A stretch of DNA of 5,019 nt from an uncultured Succinatimonas sp. (GTDB taxonomy: Bacteria > Pseudomonadota > Gammaproteobacteria > Enterobacterales > Succinivibrionaceae). Shown here piece after piece: positions 1-5,019 of this stretch. The notes below the pieces were generated by a model that saw nothing but the letters and a program-made list of their open reading frames with translations, did no database searches and had not been told where the DNA came from. The stretch spans positions 1 to 5,019 of the forward strand of contig URKL01000154.1 of NCBI GenBank assembly GCA_900548485.1. Direction: 5' to 3'. The number at the start of each line of letters is the position of its first letter. The stretch's first letter is position 1. The position numbers and the translations under genes are program-made.

Positions 1-47
1 GAAATGAGGTCTAAATAGACTCTTATATTTGATATTAAATCGCAACT

Positions 48-98
48 AAAAAAAAGAATTTTATTTTTAAGATTGTGATCTCATTTTTTTGGTATAAT
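48..98 (+). promoter_or_regulatory. Probable guaB-guaA promoter: extended -10 with A/T-rich upstream element
   Basis: A perfect TATAAT lies at 93-98, preceded by TG at 90-91, giving the extended -10 TGGTATAAT. This predicts a start near 104-106 and a leader of about 30 nt before guaB. No good -35 hexamer sits at 16-18 bp spacing; TTGTGA at 73-78 is only 14 bp away. An A-tract (48-55) and further A/T-rich sequence to 70 fall where an UP element would bind the RNA polymerase alpha subunits, about -57 to -35. The discriminator GCCCGA (99-104) is GC-rich in otherwise AT-rich DNA, as in promoters under ppGpp control. The E. coli guaB promoter is known to have an UP element and growth-rate control. 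The same control here is inferred. Confidence 0.75.
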
Positions 99-123
99 GC
101 CCGATCAAATTTAAATCAGTTTT

Positions 124-129
124 GGAGGA
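124..129 (+). promoter_or_regulatory. guaB ribosome binding site (GGAGGA)
   Basis: GGAGGA is a near-consensus Shine-Dalgarno sequence 4 nt upstream of the ATG at 134. It settles the start: an in-frame TTG at 122 overlaps this site and cannot be the initiator, while ATG 134 gives the family-typical N-terminus MLRI. Confidence 0.9.
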
Positions 130-133
130 ATTT

Positions 134-1600
134 ATGCTGCGTATAATGGAAGAAGCATTGACATTTGATGACCTTTTACTTGTTCCAGCTCATTCAACCG
201 TATTACCGGCAACTGCAGATTTGCGTACTCGTCTGACTTCCAATATCCAGCTGAATATTCCGATGATCTCATCAGCAATGGATACCGTCACCGAATCTAA
301 TCTAGCTATTGCCTTAGCTCAGGAAGGTGGCGTTGGCTTTATTCATAAGAATATGTCCATAGAGCGTCAAGCTGAGGAAGTTGCTCGTGTAAAACGCTAT
401 GAAAGCGGCATGGTAACTCATCCGATTTCTGTACACCCGGATATGCCTATTGCAGAGGTTCGCGCTAAGGCCGCTAAGTTTGGCTTTGGTGGTTTCCCGG
501 TTATTGATGAACAGGATAATTTATTAGGTATTATCACTGGCCGTGACATCCGTTTTGTTTCTAACGGTAATGTTAAGGTTCGTGAGTGCATGACCCCTAA
601 AGAGCGTTTAGTTACTGTACGCGAGAAGGCCTCTCATGAAGAGGTTCAGGGCTTAATGCAGAAATTCCGTATTGAAAAAGTTTTAGTTGTTGACGATACC
701 TTCCACTTAAAAGGATTGATCACTGTCAAGGATTTCCAGAAGTCTTCTAATAAGCCTAATGCTTGTAAAGATGCTTTAGGTAGATTACGTGTTGGTGCTG
801 CTATTGGTGCAGGTGCTGGCAATGAGGAACGTGCTAAGGCTTTAGTTGAGGCTGGCGTTGATGTTTTATTAGTTGATTCTTCACATGGTCACTCTCAGGG
901 CGTTTTAGACCGCATTAAGGCTTTACGTCAGGCTTATCCTGATTTACCAATTATTGGTGGTAATGTTGCTACTGCTGCAGGTGCAATTGCCTTAGCAGAG
1001 GCTGGTTGCAGTGCTGTTAAGGTAGGTATTGGACCTGGCTCTATTTGTACTACTCGTATCGTAACAGGTTGTGGTGTACCGCAGATGACTGCTGTATCTA
1101 ATGCTGTTGAGGCTATGAAGGGTTCAGACGTTACTGTTATTGCTGATGGTGGTATCCGTTATTCTGGCGATATTGCTAAGGCTTTAGCTGCTGGCGCTAA
1201 CTGTGTAATGGTAGGCTCTATGTTTGCCGGTACCGAAGAGGCTCCTGGTGAAATTGAAATTTATCAGGGTCGTTCCTTTAAGTCTTACCGTGGCATGGGC
1301 TCTTTAGCTGCTATGTCCCATGGTTCAGCTGATCGTTACTTCCAGTCAGATAATGCTGCCGATAAGTTGGTTCCGGAAGGCATTGAAGGTCGCGTTGCTT
1401 ATAAGGGCTCTTTACGTGGCATCATTCATCAGCAGATGGGTGGTTTACGTTCTGCTATGGGTCTTACCGGTTGCGCTACTATCGATGAGTTACGTACTAA
1501 GGCTCAGTTTGTACGTATTACCTCTGCAGGCTTCCACGAGTCACATGTTCATGATGTGACCATCACCAAGGAAGCTCCTAACTATCAAAGCCATGCTTAA
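134..1600 (+). CDS. guaB: Inosine-5'-monophosphate dehydrogenase
   Basis: This cytosolic enzyme oxidises IMP to XMP with NAD+, the first committed step of guanine nucleotide synthesis. The 488 residues equal the E. coli length, and E. coli numbering transfers directly. The catalytic loop GIGPGSIC spans residues 298-305, with nucleophile Cys305 and potassium-binding glycines 300 and 302. DSSHGHS starts at Asp248, in the NAD site. Arg401-Tyr402 (in ADRYFQ) form the mobile-flap pair that activates water. Two CBS domains are inserted in the barrel at about 93-150 and 153-213 (ending GLITVKDF); in this family they bind regulatory nucleotides. The C-terminus [14 protein letters not shown] is typical. 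The start is ATG 134, set by the GGAGGA site and by alignment with E. coli MLRI. guaA follows after 72 bp in the same direction. No frameshift or missing residue was seen. Confidence 0.98.
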   Translation: MLRIMEEALTFDDLLLVPAHSTVLPATADLRTRLTSNIQLNIPMISSAMDTVTESNLAIALAQEGGVGFIHKNMSIERQAEEVARVKRYESGMVTHPISVHPDMPIAEVRAKAAKFGFGGFPVIDEQDNLLGIITGRDIRFVSNGNVKVRECMTPKERLVTVREKASHEEVQGLMQKFRIEKVLVVDDTFHLKGLITVKDFQKSSNKPNACKDALGRLRVGAAIGAGAGNEERAKALVEAGVDVLLVDSSHGHSQGVLDRIKALRQAYPDLPIIGGNVATAAGAIALAEAGCSAVKVGIGPGSICTTRIVTGCGVPQMTAVSNAVEAMKGSDVTVIADGGIRYSGDIAKALAAGANCVMVGSMFAGTEEAPGEIEIYQGRSFKSYRGMGSLAAMSHGSADRYFQSDNAADKLVPEGIEGRVAYKGSLRGIIHQQMGGLRSAMGLTGCATIDELRTKAQFVRITSAGFHESHVHDVTITKEAPNYQSHA

Positions 1601-1612
1601 TCTATAATATCT

Positions 1613-1648
1613 ATATCCTCTCCAGATAGGAGAGGATATTTCCTTTTT
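1613..1648 (+). terminator. Terminator-like hairpin between guaB and guaA
   Basis: ATATCCTCTCC (1613-1623) and GGAGAGGATAT (1629-1639) form a perfect 11-bp stem with a 5-nt loop, AGATA. The T-rich tail TTTCCTTTTT (1639-1648) is interrupted by two C. The shape is that of a moderate intrinsic terminator, but it lies inside an operon, 24 nt before the guaA start. It could partly terminate transcription and lower guaA relative to guaB, or mark and protect an mRNA 3' end. I saw no separate guaA promoter of good quality in the gap. The structure is certain on paper; the role is inferred. Confidence 0.6.
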
Positions 1649-1672
1649 GCCTTAACCTTTTTTGAGAAGCTT

Positions 1673-3241
1673 ATGTCCTCAGCAAACATTCATTCTGAAA
1701 AGATTCTTATCTTAGATTTTGGCTCCCAGGTTACTCAGCTTATTGCTCGTCGTGTTCGTGAAATCGGTGTTTATTGCGAGATTTTACCTTTTGATGCCGA
1801 CGTTAAGTTGATGCAGGATTTTGCCCCACAAGGCATTATTTTATCTGGTGGTCCTGAGTCTACAACCGAGCAAGGTTCCCCAAGAGCTCCTAAGTGGGTT
1901 TTTGATGCAGGTGTTCCTGTTTTAGGTATTTGCTATGGCCTTCAGACCATGTCCGTACAATTAGGCGGCAAGGTTGAGGGATCTAATAAGCGTGAATATG
2001 GCCACGCTACCGTTGAAATCTCAGAGAAGTGCCCATTATTTGATGGTTTAAGCGATCATGATGGTGCTCCTTTATTAGATGTATGGATGAGCCACGGTGA
2101 TAAAGTTACTGCTTTAGCTCCAGGTTTTAAGGTTGTAGGCCATACTGACACTTGTCCTTATGCAGCTGTTTACAATGAAGAGAAACAGTTCTTTGGTGTG
2201 CAATTCCATCCTGAAGTAACTCACTCAAAGCAAGGTGGCGAAATGTTACGTCGCTTTGTAATTTATGTTTGTGCCCTTCATGGTTTATGGTCACCATCTG
2301 CTATTATTGAGGATGCCGTAGCTCGTATCCGTGCTGAGGTTGGTGATAAGAAGGTTTTATTAGGTCTTTCAGGTGGTGTTGATTCATCTGTAACTGCTTT
2401 ATTATTACAACGTGCAATTGGCAAACAATTGACCTGTGTCTTTGTAGATAACGGTTTATTACGTTTAAACGAAGGTAAACAGGTTGAAGCAATGTTTGCT
2501 GGCATGGATTTAAACTTTGTTTATGCTAATGCAGAAGATCGTTTCCTTGAGGCTTTAAAAGGCGTATCTGATCCTGAGGCTAAGCGTAAAGTTATCGGTA
2601 AGACCTTTATTGATGTTTTTGCTGATGAGGCTCGCAAGCTTGAAGGTGTTGAATATTTAGCTCAGGGTACTATTTACCCGGATGTTATTGAGTCAGCTGC
2701 AGCTAAGACCGGTAAAGCTCATGTTATCAAGTCTCACCACAATGTAGGTGGCTTACCTCCTGATTTGAAATTCAAGTTAGTTGAGCCGTTACGTGAACTC
2801 TTTAAGGATGAAGTTCGTAGAATTGGTGTTGCTTTAGGCTTACCTGAGGCTATGGTAATGCGTCATCCTTTCCCAGGTCCTGGTTTAGGTGTGCGTGTTT
2901 TAGGTGAGATTAAGAAAGAGTATTTAGATCTTTTACGTCAAGCTGATGCCATCTTTATGGAAGAGCTCAATAATAGCGGTTGGTATCAACAGGTTTCCCA
3001 AGCCTTCACCGTATTCTTACCAGTACGTGCTGTAGGTGTGATGGGCGATCACCGTAGCTATGATTATGTAGTCTCCTTAAGAGCCGTACAGACCATCGAT
3101 TTTATGACTGCTAAGTGGGCACCGTTACCTTATGAGCTTTTAGGTAAGGTCTCAAATCGCATCATCAATGAGATCAATGGTATTTCCCGTGTTGTTTATG
3201 ACATTTCAGGAAAACCACCGGCAACTATTGAGTGGGAATAA
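1673..3241 (+). CDS. guaA: GMP synthase (glutamine-hydrolysing)
   Basis: This cytosolic enzyme converts XMP, ATP and glutamine to GMP, completing the branch begun by GuaB. The 522 residues compare with 525 in E. coli. The N-terminal class I glutamine amidotransferase domain (about 8-205) carries the triad Cys87 (GICYGLQ), His179 and Glu181 (QFHPEV). The ATP-pyrophosphatase domain follows, with the P-loop SGGVDSS at 233-239. The C-terminal dimerisation and XMP-binding domain begins near the [10 protein letters not shown] motif (397-406) and ends with the invariant tail PPATIEWE. Start ATG 1673 is preceded by a weak site, GAGAAG (1664-1669), and gives an N-terminus one residue longer than that of E. 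coli. Translation may be weaker than for guaB, whose site is near consensus. The gene is intact even though integrase remains lie just downstream, so any insertion at its 3' end preserved the coding sequence. Confidence 0.98.
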   Translation: MSSANIHSEKILILDFGSQVTQLIARRVREIGVYCEILPFDADVKLMQDFAPQGIILSGGPESTTEQGSPRAPKWVFDAGVPVLGICYGLQTMSVQLGGKVEGSNKREYGHATVEISEKCPLFDGLSDHDGAPLLDVWMSHGDKVTALAPGFKVVGHTDTCPYAAVYNEEKQFFGVQFHPEVTHSKQGGEMLRRFVIYVCALHGLWSPSAIIEDAVARIRAEVGDKKVLLGLSGGVDSSVTALLLQRAIGKQLTCVFVDNGLLRLNEGKQVEAMFAGMDLNFVYANAEDRFLEALKGVSDPEAKRKVIGKTFIDVFADEARKLEGVEYLAQGTIYPDVIESAAAKTGKAHVIKSHHNVGGLPPDLKFKLVEPLRELFKDEVRRIGVALGLPEAMVMRHPFPGPGLGVRVLGEIKKEYLDLLRQADAIFMEELNNSGWYQQVSQAFTVFLPVRAVGVMGDHRSYDYVVSLRAVQTIDFMTAKWAPLPYELLGKVSNRIINEINGISRVVYDISGKPPATIEWE

Positions 3242-3286
3242 TAAAGTTCCATATATAGCAATTTCTAGATAATTCAAATATCAGTT

Positions 3287-3312
3287 AAAGCCCTAATAAA
3301 TAGGGCTTTTTT
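3287..3312 (+). terminator. Intrinsic terminator of the guaBA operon
   Basis: AAAGCCCTA (3287-3295) pairs perfectly with TAGGGCTTT (3301-3309) around a 5-nt loop, ATAAA, and runs into six T (3307-3312). It begins 45 nt after the guaA stop, the expected place for the operon end. In the reverse direction the T run is only three bases, so it should act mainly on the + strand. Confidence 0.9.
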
Positions 3313-3367
3313 ATTGCCTATTGTTTCTAATTATTTCATCAAAATGATGGTATTTTTGGAGATAGGT

Positions 3368-3799
3368 ATGCTTTCTGATAATAAAATCACTTCAACCACA
3401 GGATAAACAAAACAAAGTACAAGATAGAGATGGAATGTATTTAGTTGTATCTACTAAATGTACTAAAACATTTAGATTTAATTATAGATATAACGGTAGA
3501 CAACAGACTTTAACTATTGGCAAATATGGTAAGAATTGACTATTATCTGTCAGATGCTCGAGACCGTTTAAGTGAAGCTAAGAAACTTCTTAATGAAGGA
3601 AAATCACCATGTGCAGAGAAAAGAAGAGTAAAAGATTCTATAAAGAATTGTGAAAGTTTTGAAGGTTTCTTTTATAGATATCAAGAAGATGCTAATCTTT
3701 CACAGAGTACAAGAAATTTAAGATTGTGAATATACCAAAGACAAATTGAAGAGGATTATTGGTAATAAAAAAATGGAGAGTGAACGCCAAACCGTGTAA
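3368..3799 (+). pseudogene. Decayed P4-type tyrosine recombinase (integrase), N-terminal part only
   Basis: The pieces resemble the N-terminal DNA-binding (DUF4102-type) domain of P4-family integrases, which insert genomic islands. GGAG at 3358-3361 precedes ATG 3368, and MLSDNKI reads in that frame until TAA at 3404. Homology jumps to a second frame (3387-3539) with SLQPQDK, DGMYLVV, FRFNYRY and TLTIGKYG, ending at TGA. A third frame then gives LSDARDRLSEAKKLLNEGKS and, after a charged linker, FEGFFYRYQED and LSQSTR, ending at TGA 3727. The first frame resumes at about 3725 with YTKDKLKRIIGNKKMESE, typical of the core-binding domain, up to TAA 3797. All three frames are thus used, with at least three frameshifts. 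The catalytic domain with its Arg, His and Tyr residues is absent. Arg codons are mainly AGA, whereas guaBA use CGT, which fits foreign origin. The family call rests on recalled motifs. Confidence 0.85.
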
Positions 3800-3838
3800 A
3801 TCCTTTAAGTCCACTCCTAAGATTACTTAATGTATTTT

Positions 3839-3874
3839 GCTATTCTGCTTGCAGTTTGATCTAAGCAGGATAGC
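3839..3874 (+). repeat. 12-bp inverted repeat, hairpin-forming
   Basis: GCTATTCTGCTT (3839-3850) pairs with AAGCAGGATAGC (3863-3874) with one U-G wobble, around a 12-nt loop. It lies inside the probable minus-strand pseudogene and has no T tail, so it is not an obvious terminator. Confidence 0.55.
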
Positions 3875-4203
3875 TGATTTAAGACCTTAGCCCAGTCTCT
3901 CAATTTAGCATTGTTCCATTTTTTTGCAAGCTCCCCTGTGATTCTTAGGTAAAAGATCTTAAATCAGGTATGAGCGTAAGAGTACTATCATAGCTTCACA
4001 AAAATCCCCTGTAATGTGGATTAAGGAAATGCAAGGCATTACATTTGCAGAATCTGTGTTTAGGGTTAGACCAAGTCATGCACAAGACGGATCAACTAAT
4101 GCATAAGTAAGATCATCTAATAATTGAAGAAGATCTAAGGGTTAGGTGGTGAAAAACTCTGGATCATCTTAAATAATAGCGTCAGATCTTCTTAGAGCTT
4201 GCC

Positions 4204-4235
4204 TACAGTCCTCGCTTGAACGAGAGAGGATTGTA
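4204..4235 (+). repeat. 10-bp inverted repeat with alternative inner pairing
   Basis: TACAGTCCTC (4204-4213) pairs with GAGGATTGTA (4226-4235) with one G-U wobble. An inner CTCG/CGAG pairing (4211-4214 with 4221-4224) is an alternative to the top of that stem. It is more GC-rich than the DNA around it. Function unknown. Confidence 0.5.
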
Positions 4236-4356
4236 TGTCCTATATATCTAGTTTTGAATACATATCCTCAAATAAGAATTACCTTTAATTGAAAGTTTAA
4301 AGCACAGTAAAAGCTATGTTCAAAATAATTCCTTATATCTGTATCAAAGCCTAGTT

Positions 4357-4378
4357 TTTATCCTTATATAAGGATAAA
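4357..4378. repeat. Perfect 22-bp palindrome
   Basis: TTTATCCTTAT is followed at once by its exact reverse complement, with no spacer. Perfect, spacer-free dyads of this length suit binding by a dimeric protein better than an RNA hairpin. TTGAAA, a possible -35, follows at 4379-4384, but no good -10 is correctly spaced and no gene follows. A regulatory role is speculative. Confidence 0.6.
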
Positions 4379-4462
4379 TTGAAAAAATGTAGAGTATAAA
4401 TTTTATATATGTATCTTTAGGACTTTAGCTTTTTTTCTGATATGATATCTTTATATTTTTAA

Positions 4463-4476
4463 TTCTATGCATAGAA
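4463..4476. repeat. Perfect 14-bp palindrome TTCTATGCATAGAA
   Basis: This is a self-complementary 14-mer in AT-rich DNA with no gene on either side. It could be an operator remnant or chance. Confidence 0.45.
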
Positions 4477-4513
4477 CCATGCAATATTATTAAAAATAAA
4501 GTCACAAAATCTT

Positions 4514-4604
4514 GATTAGCTTTAAAAATAAGCTAATCTTAGACAGGAGATCTATATAAAGATCTCAGAATAAGGCTAGAGTAGTTAATCAGATTTTTGA
4601 TTAA
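4514..4604. repeat. Cluster of three stem-loops
   Basis: Three perfect hairpins occur within 91 nt. GATTAGCTT/AAGCTAATC (4514-4522 with 4530-4538) has a 7-nt loop. GAGATCT/AGATCTC (4547-4553 with 4560-4566) has a 6-nt loop. TTAATCA/TGATTAA (4585-4591 with 4598-4604) has a 6-nt loop. None has a clean T run, so they are weak as terminators. They could belong to a structured transcript, but no clear promoter was found. Confidence 0.45.
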
Positions 4605-4861
4605 AATTTGTTTTAAAGTCATAAAGAGGTTTTGAACCTACACATGGTTGTTCGCTATTGAGGTGAATTTTGTAGTAATTTTTAAGAAAAAAATCTATAT
4701 CAAATTTTGTAATTAGCTTTAAATAAATGTGATAAAGATCAAATTACTCATTAATTTATTACAGTCATTTTTGCTTATTTTATGATGTTTAGATATACAT
4801 TTATTATTAAAAAATGTTCAAGACTAAGATATAAAATCTTTGTAGAAAATAATGAAAAACT

Positions 4862-4890
4862 CAATATAAATAAAAAAAATATTTATATTG
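4862..4890. repeat. Perfect 11-bp inverted repeat with A7 loop
   Basis: CAATATAAATA (4862-4872) and TATTTATATTG (4880-4890) are exact reverse complements separated by seven A. All but two pairs are A-T, so an RNA hairpin would be weak. A binding site or base-composition chance are both possible. Confidence 0.5.
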
Positions 4891-4965
4891 TAGCCTAGAT
4901 TGAATAGGTAGTTTGTTGAAATTTCGAATAAAAATTTATTCATTGAGGGTTCTTAAAGAGTAGGT

Positions 4966-4984
4966 GCAACAACCGCATTGTTGC
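4966..4984. repeat. 7-bp hairpin GCAACAA/TTGTTGC near the right edge
   Basis: GCAACAA (4966-4972) and TTGTTGC (4978-4984) flank the loop CCGCA. The last 60 bp are richer in GC than the preceding 700 bp, so a new gene or leader may begin at or beyond the edge. Nothing more can be supported from what is visible. Confidence 0.4.
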
Positions 4985-5019
4985 TGTTGCCATGTTCATG
5001 TTCTAATCTCTCTCTACAC

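Larger units (their letters stand above)
3823..4267 (-). pseudogene. Probable decayed gene of unknown function, convergent to the integrase remnant
   Basis: On the minus strand one frame reads protein-like from 4267, with stretches such as YIGHTILSRSSEDCRQALRR, PLDLLQLLDDLTYALVDPS and LIHITGDFCEAMIVLLRSYL. It is broken by stops at 4169-4171, 4142-4144 and 4076-4078 and ends at 3959-3961. A one-base frame change near 3962 continues into ITGELAKKWNN, LRDWAKVLNQL and RIAKYIK, ending at TAA 3823-3825. That makes about 145 codons with three internal stops and one shift, fewer stops than random AT-rich DNA should give over that length. The end looks like an amphipathic helix. I do not recognise the family and propose no function. 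It ends 23 bp from the integrase remnant and could be cargo of the same element. It may also be chance. Confidence 0.4.
4268..5019. other. AT-rich stretch without a convincing gene
   Basis: About 750 bp with stops in every frame at short intervals and no open frame that reads as protein. No tRNA or rRNA pattern and no regularly spaced repeats were found. What it does hold is a set of inverted repeats: 4357-4378, 4463-4476, 4514-4604, 4862-4890 and 4966-4984. It may be the eroded remainder of an inserted element, or a long intergenic spacer before a gene beyond the right edge. Confidence 0.7.

Noticed and set aside
6..22. Dyad GAG-G-TCTA/TAGACTC at the left edge as a terminator of an upstream gene
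   Set aside because: It needs a bulged G and a 2-nt loop that cannot close without opening pairs, and no T run follows. The upstream gene is outside the window.
73..90. CRP-like half site TGTGATCT upstream of guaB; a PurR box was also looked for
   Set aside because: The second CRP half (TCACA) is missing and the position overlaps the promoter spacer. No sequence close to the PurR consensus was seen in 1-133.
122..133. In-frame TTG at 122 as an alternative guaB start, four residues upstream
   Set aside because: It overlaps the GGAGGA ribosome binding site, and ATG 134 gives exactly the E. coli length and N-terminus.
1320..1559. 79-codon + strand open frame inside guaB
   Set aside because: It is a shadow of guaB in another frame, with no family resemblance or start context of its own.
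2278..2505. Two overlapping minus-strand open frames inside guaA
   Set aside because: They are antisense shadows of the conserved ATP-pyrophosphatase region of GuaA, with no independent support.
3517..3729. 70-codon open frame starting at TTG as a stand-alone small gene
   Set aside because: Its content (LSDARDRLSEAKKLL) is the middle of an integrase N-terminal domain, and its missing parts lie in other frames on both sides. It is a pseudogene fragment.
3760..3830. + strand frame ending WRVNAKPCKSFKSTPKIT as the end of a transposase
   Set aside because: It is too short, has no start or upstream continuation, and overlaps the integrase remnant. I could not link it to any transposase family.
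4627..4639. AGGTT-TTG-AACCT resembling a tRNA T-arm
   Set aside because: The loop has three bases, not seven, and no acceptor, D or anticodon stems surround it.
4940..4999. Minus-strand 19-codon open frame (MNMATATMRLLHLLFKNPQ), a possible leader peptide
   Set aside because: It has only a weak purine-rich upstream sequence and no recognisable target gene, and its length is easily reached by chance.

Overview
The window carries a complete guaB-guaA operon (positions 134 to 3241, + strand), followed by about 1.8 kb of AT-rich DNA in which I find no intact gene. GuaB and GuaA match the enterobacterial proteins closely in sequence and length (488 and 522 residues), which points to a gammaproteobacterium. 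Leu codons are mostly TTA and third positions are mostly A or T, so the host is a low-GC member of that class. A gut or rumen lineage such as Succinivibrionaceae is my guess; I could not test it.

Layout: 1-133 holds the guaB promoter and ribosome binding site. The promoter has an A/T-rich upstream stretch, an extended -10 (TGGTATAAT) and a GC-rich discriminator. guaB (134-1600) is followed by a 72-bp gap containing a perfect 11-bp hairpin with a T-rich tail, then guaA (1673-3241). A clear intrinsic terminator at 3287-3312 ends the operon. GuaB oxidises IMP to XMP and GuaA aminates XMP to GMP, so the operon encodes the two-step guanine branch of purine synthesis.

Downstream, 3368-3799 is a decayed P4-type tyrosine recombinase (integrase). 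Its start and Shine-Dalgarno are intact, but the protein homology jumps through all three forward frames and stops before the catalytic domain. Facing it, 3823-4267 on the minus strand looks like a second decayed gene of unknown function. The rest (4268-5019) holds no convincing gene, only several inverted repeats, including a perfect 22-bp palindrome.

The 3' end of guaA is a known insertion hotspot for genomic islands. The simplest reading is therefore the scar of an old integrated element beside a healthy housekeeping operon. I found no intact novel system. The most notable features are the island remnant, the terminator-like hairpin inside the operon and the stable-RNA-like promoter of guaB.
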